A stretch of 64,000 nucleotides of DNA from an uncultured Oscillospiraceae bacterium (GTDB taxonomy: Bacteria; Bacillota; Clostridia; Oscillospirales; Oscillospiraceae): positions 62,001-126,000 of the forward strand of contig CANRFC010000002.1 in the NCBI GenBank assembly GCA_947629795.1. The letters run 5' to 3'. Numbering within the stretch: the stretch's first letter is position 1; each line of letters starts with the position of its first letter. Positions 58,642 to 64,000 of the stretch are shown here, piece by piece. The notes under the pieces are model-generated. The model ran no database searches, was not told the origin of the DNA, and saw nothing but the letters and a program-made list of their open reading frames with translations. Position numbers and translations under genes: made by a program.

Positions 58642-59847
58642 CTACGGGGCGGGGATAGATCTGCCCAGTTCCTCTTCACACTCGGCGGTGAGGGTCACGG
58701 TGAGGACCCCGTCCTCCTCCAGGGCGGAGAAGTGATGGCTGACCTCCACGCCGTTCTCCCCCAGGAGGGCCTCCAGGCGGAGCAGCAAGGTCTCCTCCAG
58801 CATGGCTTGGGCGGCGTCCCGGTCCAGGTCGGCGTCGGTGAGCTCGTAGGAGCGGAGCGTCTCCCGCCGCAGGGCGATGGGCAGGACCTTCCCGCCGGGG
58901 AGGGTCAGGTTCCATGTCTTCGCTATTTTATCATATCTGTCAAAGGGAATTCTACCCTTTTGGAAAAAATTGACCCTTTGCCCCAAAAAGGCCAGGGACC
59001 ACAGGGTTTTTTCGTCACCTGTGGCGGTTTTTACCGCCCCGGTGAGGGGCACCGAGGCGCTGAGGGTCCGCCAGGTCCGGCCCTCCACCAGTCCCTTGGC
59101 CCGGACGGGGACGGTGCGCACGGGTTTTTGGCTGTACGGGGCCAGGGGGAGCTCCAGGCTCCCCCGGATGAGCACGTCCCCCGGCAGCACCGTGGCCCCC
59201 TGGGCCACCGCCTTGTCCCCCGACCAGTTCTCGATGTGGGTGACGATGCCCGGGGCCCTGGCCACGATGTCGCCTCCCGGGGCGGCGTCCTCCTCCGCGG
59301 GCTCCCGCACCCGCTCCCGCACCACCACCTGGGCCCGGATGCCGTGGAGGTTCACCGCCATCCAGGCCACGTCGGGCAGCTCCAGCAAGGCCCGGTTGGC
59401 CACCTCCCGCTCCTCGAAGCTGGGGCCGTAGGCCCCCGGCTTCAGGCCCTGGCGGCGCAGCTCGGTGAGGATGACCGCCGTGGGCACCCGCTCATTGCCC
59501 TCCACCTCCACCACCAGGATGAATTTGGACAGAAAGCTCACCGCCAGCAGGCACAGAAAAAGCCCCGCCAGCAATCCGTAGCGCCGCCGGAAGCGCAGCA
59601 AAAAGGGGGGCAGGCCGCTCTGGCGCAGCTCCTCCCATTCGCAGCCGCTCTCCGCCGCCAGCTCCCGGAACCGCCGGCGGTCCCGCCACCGCCCCCGCAG
59701 GCACAGGGCGTGGCCCTCGGGCCGCTCCACGTCCCAGAAGGGCACCCCCTTCTCCGCGCAGCGATTCAAAAAGCCCTCCGTATCCTTCCCCGTGACCCGG
59801 GCGGTCACGCTCCCCCGGAGAAGGTCCGCCTTTTTCCGCGCCGACAT
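58642..59847 (-). CDS. yqfD: Sporulation protein YqfD
   Basis: 401-residue sporulation protein of the mother cell. It has one transmembrane helix near 88-108 (YGLLAGLFLCLLAVSFLSKF) and a large extracytoplasmic or forespore-facing part with a beta-rich domain. It is part of the SigE regulon in B. subtilis together with yqfC. yqfC lies 4 bases upstream. Confidence 0.9.
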   Translation of the reverse strand: MSARKKADLLRGSVTARVTGKDTEGFLNRCAEKGVPFWDVERPEGHALCLRGRWRDRRRFRELAAESGCEWEELRQSGLPPFLLRFRRRYGLLAGLFLCLLAVSFLSKFILVVEVEGNERVPTAVILTELRRQGLKPGAYGPSFEEREVANRALLELPDVAWMAVNLHGIRAQVVVRERVREPAEEDAAPGGDIVARAPGIVTHIENWSGDKAVAQGATVLPGDVLIRGSLELPLAPYSQKPVRTVPVRAKGLVEGRTWRTLSASVPLTGAVKTATGDEKTLWSLAFLGQRVNFFQKGRIPFDRYDKIAKTWNLTLPGGKVLPIALRRETLRSYELTDADLDRDAAQAMLEETLLLRLEALLGENGVEVSHHFSALEEDGVLTVTLTAECEEELGRSIPAP

Positions 59848-59851
59848 GCCC

Positions 59852-60121
59852 TCACTCCAATCCCACCGAAAAAATGGTGCCGCTGATATAGAGCTCCCCG
59901 GCGGTCATGGTCCGCAGCTCCAGGCCCTCGCCCACCACGTGGACCACCAGCCGGCCTGCGGCGATGAGGACCTCCTCCCCGCCGTAGGCCAGGATGCCCC
60001 GGTGATTTTCCACCCGGAGCTGGTGGCGGCCCACCAGCTCGATCCTGGGGGCTCCCACCGCCTCGGCGGGCAGGTCCAGCCGCTCCGCCGCCCGCTCCAG
60101 GAATCCGTCCTGTCTCTCCAT
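59852..60121 (-). CDS. yqfC: Sporulation protein YqfC
   Basis: 89-residue small sporulation protein. Core: RIELVGRHQLRVENHRGIL, then GEGLELRTMTAGELYISG. ATG 60121 gives the usual length. yqfD follows 4 bases later. A minus-strand CATATACC 60-70 bases upstream is close to the SigE -10 consensus, in keeping with SigE control, but the -35 is weak. Confidence 0.9.
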   Translation of the reverse strand: MERQDGFLERAAERLDLPAEAVGAPRIELVGRHQLRVENHRGILAYGGEEVLIAAGRLVVHVVGEGLELRTMTAGELYISGTIFSVGLE

Positions 60122-60215
60122 GCCAAGCCCTCCTCGTCCTGCTATCCCTATGCGGCGGGAGGGCTTTTCTTTCCTCCGGCGGGTATATGAGCGGGCAGTT
60201 TTGTATAGAATGGCC

Positions 60216-60244
60216 TTGCCATTTCTCCCCTTTGGGAGTATAAT
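60216..60244 (+). promoter_or_regulatory. Promoter of murC
   Basis: TTGCCA (60216-60221), 17-bp spacer, TATAAT (60239-60244), 35 bases before the start codon. It is divergent from the yqfC promoter region. Confidence 0.85.
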
Positions 60245-60278
60245 TACGGCGCGAAAATGAAAAAAGGTTGTGAAACCT

Positions 60279-61664
60279 ATGACTGATATGGACATTTCCA
60301 AGCTCCTCCACCCCGGCGTCGCCGCCCATCTGGTGGGCATCGGCGGAGTCTCCATGGCCCCCCTGGCCGAGGTGCTCCACGGCGCGGGGCTCACCATCAC
60401 CGGCTCCGACGCCCATGAGAGCGCCACCGTGCAGCACCTGCGCTCCCTGGGCATCCCCATCGCCATCGGCCACAGCGCCGAGAACCTGGGCCAGGCTGAG
60501 CTGGTCATCCGCACCGCCGCCGTCCACGACGACAACCCCGAGATCTCCGGGGCCCGGGCCCGGGGCATCCCGGTGTTTGAGCGGGCCCAGGCCTGGGGCG
60601 CCATCATGAAAAATTACAAGAACGCCCTGTGCGTCTCGGGCACCCACGGCAAGACCACCACCACCAGCATGTGCACCCACATCATCATGGCCGCCGGGCT
60701 GGACCCCACGGTGATGATCGGGGGCACCCTCCCCCTGCTGGGAGCGGGGCACCGGGTGGGCCACGGGGACACCATCATCCTGGAGAGCTGCGAATACTGC
60801 AACTCCTTCCTGGCCTTTTTCCCCACCATCGCCGTGATTTTGAACGTGGACGCCGACCATCTGGACTTCTTCAAGGACCTCAGCGACGTGGAGCACTCCT
60901 TCCGGGCCTTCGCCGACCTGGTGCCCGAGAAGTCCGGCCTCATCGTGGCCAACGCCGATGACGAGAACACCATGTTCACCCTGAAGGGGGAGACCCGGCC
61001 GCTGCTCACCTTCGGCCTCCACCAGGGGGACGTCCACGCCGAGGACCTGCAGTACGTAAACAATCTGCCGGAATTCGACGTGTTCTGCCGGGGGGAGAAG
61101 TACGCCCATGTGGAGCTCCAGATCCCCGGCGAGCACAATGTGCGCAACGCCCTGGCCGCCGCCGCGGCCTGCCACGCCCTGGGGGTCCCCGGCGAGGCGG
61201 TGCAGCGGGGCCTGGCCGCCTTCCACGGCGCGGGCCGCCGCTTTGAGAAGAAGGGGCAGTACCACGGCGCCGACGTCTATGACGACTACGCCCACCACCC
61301 CAGCGAGGTCCAGGCTCTGCTCACCACCGCCATGGGCCTGGGCTACAAGCGGGTGCTCTGCGCCTTCCAGCCCCACACCTACTCCCGGACCAAGGCCCTC
61401 TTCAACGAGTTCGTAAAGGTCCTCTCGGAGCCCGATATGACCCTTCTGGCCGAGATTTTCGCCGCCCGGGAGAACAACGACATCGGCATCTCCTCCAAGG
61501 ACCTGGCCGAGCAGATCCCCGGCAGCGAGTATTACCCCACCCTCAAGGCCCTCACCGCCCGGCTCCGGGAGCTGGCGCAGCCCGGGGACCTGATCCTCAC
61601 CGTGGGCGCCGGGGATATCTACACCGTGGGCGAGGCCCTGGTGAACGGGGACGGTGAAGGCTGA
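60279..61664 (+). CDS. murC: UDP-N-acetylmuramate--L-alanine ligase
   Basis: First amino-acid ligase of peptidoglycan precursor synthesis, 461 residues. The three Mur domains are visible: N-terminal UDP-binding (HLVGIGGVSMAPLAEVL), ATP-binding (CVSGTHGKTTTTSMC near 125) and C-terminal (GRRFEKKGQYHGADVYDDYAHHP near 320). ATG 60279 was chosen over a GTG at 60270 because AAGG then has an acceptable distance. Not in an operon with other mur genes. Confidence 0.94.
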   Translation: MTDMDISKLLHPGVAAHLVGIGGVSMAPLAEVLHGAGLTITGSDAHESATVQHLRSLGIPIAIGHSAENLGQAELVIRTAAVHDDNPEISGARARGIPVFERAQAWGAIMKNYKNALCVSGTHGKTTTTSMCTHIIMAAGLDPTVMIGGTLPLLGAGHRVGHGDTIILESCEYCNSFLAFFPTIAVILNVDADHLDFFKDLSDVEHSFRAFADLVPEKSGLIVANADDENTMFTLKGETRPLLTFGLHQGDVHAEDLQYVNNLPEFDVFCRGEKYAHVELQIPGEHNVRNALAAAAACHALGVPGEAVQRGLAAFHGAGRRFEKKGQYHGADVYDDYAHHPSEVQALLTTAMGLGYKRVLCAFQPHTYSRTKALFNEFVKVLSEPDMTLLAEIFAARENNDIGISSKDLAEQIPGSEYYPTLKALTARLRELAQPGDLILTVGAGDIYTVGEALVNGDGEG

Positions 61665-62027
61665 AAGAGCGCCCCAATTCTTTCATTCCTGTAATGGACG
61701 GGACCGCTTGATATTCCATATCTGGTACGCCCAAATTTTTCAAATATCCCTTTGGGTTCTCTTAATATCCCAATATTCCGGCGCTGAAGCACCGGGGACG
61801 AAGGGGGAGGTTCTTTTCGCAGAAAAGAACCTCCCCCTTGCACCCCCAAGAAAAGGCTAAGGTCAAGACCATGTGTCCGAAGGGGCGGCTCTTGCGTCTT
61901 TACGCCCCGCAAGCACCTCTTGCCCCGCGCCCGCGCGTCCTGTTGTGGAACACTGGACCATGTTCGTTGAAACCAACCGCCGCCGACCTACACAGCTTGT
62001 CTGTGGGGTGCTCGGACGTTTCGCATT

Positions 62028-62209
62028 GTAGGGGCCGATGTCCTCATCGGCCCGACCCGAAACCTTCCACATATCGCAACGGGCGGATGAGGGCGGTGGG
62101 CGCCAGTGGCGCTCGGTACCGCACGACCGAGCCGGCAGGCAAGACCATCGGCCATACTCTTAAACCTTCGGTTATGATGAAACGGGCCGATGAGGACATC
62201 GGCCCCTAC
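62028..62209. mobile_element. 182-bp MITE with perfect 27-bp terminal inverted repeats
   Basis: Ends 62028-62054 and 62183-62209 are exact reverse complements (GTAGGGGCCGATGTCCTCAT...). Nothing coding is seen inside, but a 58-bp REP-like copy lies in it. No clear target duplication: only GCA-like flanks. Copy A lacks it at the matching position. Confidence 0.88.
62089..62146 (+). repeat. 58-bp REP-like repeat, copy 1 (inside the MITE)
   Basis: GAGGGCGGTG at the start, then a hairpin GGGCGCC-AGT-GGCGCTC, then CGGTACCGCACGACCGAGCC and GGCAGGCAAGACC. The same length and ends as copy 2. Confidence 0.8.
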
Positions 62210-62370
62210 GCAGATACGTCTCAGGTCTCCTACCTTGTCAGCGGCAGCGGCGCAAGGGGAACATGGAGTCGCTGTGAGCAGCCCCTGTGCGGGCCTGGAG
62301 GGTTGGGTTTTCTCGTCGGTGAAGATAGAGGTCTTGAAGCATACGTACAGATTCTTTTCTTGGGGAGTTT

Positions 62371-62428
62371 GAGGGCGGTGCTTGCCGGTGGCAAGCGGTA
62401 CCGCACGACCGAGCCGGCAGGCGAGACC
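62371..62428 (+). repeat. 58-bp REP-like repeat, copy 2
   Basis: Same 58-bp frame with a different stem: GCTTGCC-GGT-GGCAAGC. It has inserted into the right-hand hairpin of element B, whose arms (TTGAGGG and CCCCTCAA) now lie on both sides. Confidence 0.8.
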
Positions 62429-62589
62429 TCTTCTTTTCTTTGAAAGAAAAGAAGAGCCCCTCAAGCCTTTGGTGCACGGGGTGCGCCAATATTGGGATAT
62501 CAAGAGAACCATCAATTGTAGGATCCAAAGAATCGGGATATCCGAAATCCAGTGAACCCAAAGGGATATCTTTATTCATTTTTTATCCC

Positions 62590-63090
62590 TCAATCCGGCT
62601 CGATGGTGACGATCTCCAACCCCTGGCGCAGGGCCTGGAGGACGGTATATTGGGTACCGCCGGGGGTGCCGTCGAAGGCGGCGATGAGCCGGGCGGAGCG
62701 GTCCACCATGTACCGGTCCCGCCGCTGCATGCAGCCCCGGGTGTACTGATGCTGGACCACGGTCTCGAAGTCGCATTGCCCCACCAGCTCCTCCCACCGC
62801 ATCCGCTGGGCGGCGCTCCAGCGCGCGGCCTGGTCGGGGCAGGGGATGGCGGCCTCCACCGTCACGCCGGGGCGCTGGTCCCGGAGGGCCAGGACGGCCT
62901 CGCAGAAATAGGTGTCGCAGCCCAGAGCCATGCCGCAGATGAAGTGCCGGAACCCCTTATCGTAGGCCCGTTCCACCTCCCGGGCGATCCGCGCCTTCAG
63001 CCGCAGGCAGCGCTGGTCCCCCTCATCGGTCCCCCAGGGCAGCTTGTCGGGCCGGTGCCCGGTAAAGCAGCAGGTCGTCTCCCGTTCCAC
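62590..63090 (-). CDS. SLOG-family protein (DUF1273/YpsA-like)
   Basis: 166-residue Rossmann-like protein of the SLOG superfamily, which binds nucleotides or their derivatives. N-terminal CFTGHRPDKLPWGTDE and central FICGMALGCDTYFCEAVL are typical. A GTG at 63090 with GGGGGG 7 bases upstream is the start. No neighbour suggests a role. Not a cytokinin LOG enzyme, since its catalytic motif is lacking. Confidence 0.85.
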   Translation of the reverse strand: MERETTCCFTGHRPDKLPWGTDEGDQRCLRLKARIAREVERAYDKGFRHFICGMALGCDTYFCEAVLALRDQRPGVTVEAAIPCPDQAARWSAAQRMRWEELVGQCDFETVVQHQYTRGCMQRRDRYMVDRSARLIAAFDGTPGGTQYTVLQALRQGLEIVTIEPD

Positions 63091-63116
63091 CGGGCATCCC
63101 CCCTTTCTGTGCCCCT

Positions 63117-63145
63117 ATTGTACCCGTCATGGAAGAAATAGTCAA
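63117..63145 (-). promoter_or_regulatory. Promoter of the SLOG gene
   Basis: Minus-strand TTGACT (63145-63140), 17-bp spacer, TACAAT (63122-63117). Confidence 0.8.
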
Positions 63146-63189
63146 GGCAAATATGGAATATTTGTTCGAATTTTTCTTTCTCTTCCCCC

Positions 63190-63218
63190 TTGCCTTTTGC
63201 CCCGGGGTGTGGTATGAT
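63190..63218 (+). promoter_or_regulatory. Promoter of the FMN riboswitch and riboflavin transporter
   Basis: TTGCCT (63190-63195), 17-bp spacer, TATGAT (63213-63218), about 25 bases before the riboswitch aptamer. Confidence 0.8.
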
Positions 63219-63242
63219 GCTCTCGGAACAACGGAATACGAT

Positions 63243-63434
63243 GTCTTCAGGGCAGGGTGAAAATCCCGATCGGCGGTACAGTCCGCGACTGATGGTCTTC
63301 CTCTTTTTTCTTATTTTTTTGTTTTTCAAAAAGCAAAAAAAGAAGAGAAAAGGAAACCATCACTGACCCGGTGGAACTCCGGGACCGACAGTGACGCATT
63401 TCCCGGGAAATGCGAAGTCTGGATGGAAGAAGAT
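63243..63434 (+). promoter_or_regulatory. FMN riboswitch (RFN element)
   Basis: The conserved RFN blocks are present in order: TCTTCAGGGCAGGGTGAAAATC, split here as TCTTCAGGGCAGG and GTGAAAATCCC; GATCGGCGGTA; AGTCCGCGAC; GACCCGGTG; CTCCGGGACCGACAGT; and GTCTGGATGGAAGAAGA, which closes P1. One variable arm is expanded to a ~60-nt AU-rich hairpin (about 63295-63357). It controls the downstream riboflavin transporter gene. Confidence 0.95.
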
Positions 63435-63452
63435 GTGCGAAACGAACGCGCG

Positions 63453-63519
63453 CTCCTTTTTGTTTTGCACCCGGAAGGCAGAGCTTTTCGGGTGTTACCA
63501 ACAAAAAAGGAGTGTTTTT
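63453..63519 (+). terminator. Expression platform of the FMN riboswitch
   Basis: CTCCTTTTT (63453-63461) pairs with AAAAAGGAG (63504-63512) and CACCCG with CGGGTG above it. The stem includes the AAGGAG ribosome-binding site and is followed by TGTTTTT, so it could work by terminating or by hiding the site. Confidence 0.8.
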
Positions 63520-63522
63520 ATT

Positions 63523-64000
63523 ATGGAAAACGCCAATGCCGCCCCCCGTTCCGCCTCCCCCCTGTCCAATACGAAAACCCTGGTCACCCTGGGGATGCTC
63601 ACCTGTCTGGCCTACGTGGTCACCTGGGTGTGCAAGCTCATCCCCCCGGTCATCGGCTTTCTGGACTTTGACTTCAAGGCCATCGTCATCTGCATCGGCG
63701 GCTTTACCTTCCGCCGCGGCCATGTCCATCGTGGAGCCGGTGGTGGAGATGTTCACATACAGCCACACCCAGTTCATCGGCTGCATCATGAACATCCTGC
63801 CCACCGCCACCTTCTGCTGCACTGCCAGCTATTTCTACAAAAAGCACCACACCATGAAGGGGGCCGTGCTGGGCCTGGCCCTGGGCACCGTCTTCTCCAC
63901 CGTGGTCATGCTCCTGTGGAACTACCTCATCACTCCCCTCTACATGGTGGACGTCACCCGGGAACAGGTGGCCGCCATGCTCACCACCGTGTTCCTCCCC
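63523..64000 (+). pseudogene. Riboflavin ECF S component (RibU-like), frameshifted and cut by window end
   Basis: Starts at ATG 63523 behind the FMN riboswitch. The first ~63 residues (TLVTLGMLTCLAYVVTWVCK, then DFDFKAIVICIGGFTF) match RibU-type proteins. After GGFTF near 63708-63715 the frame changes: the other plus frame continues AAAMSIVEPVVEMFTYSHT and on to VFLP at base 64000. Family members usually read GGF.FGP before AA.., so a deletion of about 5 bases (or an assembly indel in GC-rich DNA) is the simplest cause. The C-terminus lies outside the window. If the shift is real the gene is broken and the cell lacks this importer. Confidence 0.75.

Larger units (their letters stand above)
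61735..62575. mobile_element. Structured non-coding repeat element, copy B, with nested insertions
   Basis: Occupies most of the 925-bp gap between murC and the SLOG gene. Same family as 50101-50697. Its ends are clear inverted repeats: ATATCCCTTTGGGTTC at left, and its complement at right (GAACCCAAAGGGATATC). Hairpins near the ends have different bases from copy A but the same pairing. Two insertions are nested within: a 182-bp MITE (62028-62209) and a 58-bp REP-like copy (62371-62428) that splits the right-hand stem. Confidence 0.75.

Overview
The window is GC-rich DNA from a spore-forming, anaerobic, low-complexity-gut type Firmicute. The evidence is spoIIGA-sigE, an uninterrupted sigK with a pro-sequence, yqfC-yqfD, a SCIFF peptide with its radical SAM maturase, an [FeFe] hydrogenase and oxygen-labile serine dehydratase. 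The high GC and gene content best fit the Oscillospiraceae (Flavonifractor/Pseudoflavonifractor-like); that placement is inference, not a database result. No rRNA, CRISPR array, intact prophage or intact IS element is visible. Almost every gene could be assigned a family.

Layout. 1-3.9 kb: sucrose/fructan use (GH32 fragment, fructokinase, amylosucrase-type GH13). 4.1-5.4 kb: HD-GYP protein behind a consensus promoter and a 48-nt hairpin. 5.5-5.9 kb: tRNA-Pro(GGG) next to an integrase remnant. 6.0-7.3 kb: small lipoprotein, Fur-family and MarR-family regulators. 7.4-8.9 kb: sigE and spoIIGA. 9.0-12.8 kb: rpmG-secE-nusG-rplK-rplA on the plus strand facing rplJ-rplL on the minus strand, an unusual split of a normally contiguous cluster. 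13-14.4 kb: cytoplasmic alpha-amylase-like enzyme. 14.5-19.8 kb (minus): sdaAA/sdaAB, an Orn/Lys/Arg decarboxylase, scfB, scfA and sigK. 20-21.6 kb: DUF134-NifX fusion and an ECF S-component with an attenuator-like leader. 21.7-26.3 kb: YitT protein, then a NuoF/GltD-like flavoprotein with an [FeFe] hydrogenase. 26.6-30.1 kb: VWA/C-type-lectin membrane protein and a GH3 enzyme. 30.2-42.2 kb (minus): one long aldarate operon, tctCBA uptake, gudD and garD dehydratases, DapA-family aldolase, garR, glycerate 2-kinase, plus DUF362, metallo-beta-lactamase-fold and unknown membrane proteins, divergent from a PrpR-like regulator that has lost the sigma-54 contact loop. 44.6-54 kb: MATE exporter, PflX-like radical SAM protein, HPr, mutS2, feoB, feoA, recO. 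54-60.1 kb (minus): yqzL-like, era, unknown membrane protein, acyltransferase, ybeY, membrane protein, phoH, yqfD, yqfC. 60.3-61.7 kb: murC. 62.6-64 kb: SLOG protein, FMN riboswitch and a frameshifted riboflavin transporter running off the edge.

How the genes work together. The aldarate operon reads as a full route from glucarate/galactarate to 2-phosphoglycerate plus pyruvate. Carbohydrate catabolism (sucrose, alpha-glucans, aldarates) feeds pyruvate, and the hydrogenase/flavoprotein pair probably disposes of or recycles the electrons.

The least explained content is non-coding. Two ~600-850-bp elements (50.1-50.7 and 61.7-62.6 kb) share covarying hairpins and inverted ends. One of them is invaded by a 182-bp MITE with perfect 27-bp ends and by a 58-bp REP-like hairpin that occurs three times in the window. 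A separate ~105-bp repeat supplies the last residues and stop codon to two unrelated genes. These, the GAFTGA-less regulator with its GTCATT-rich control region, and the split ribosomal cluster are the best targets for follow-up. All calls come from reading the sequence; no searches or folding programs were run.
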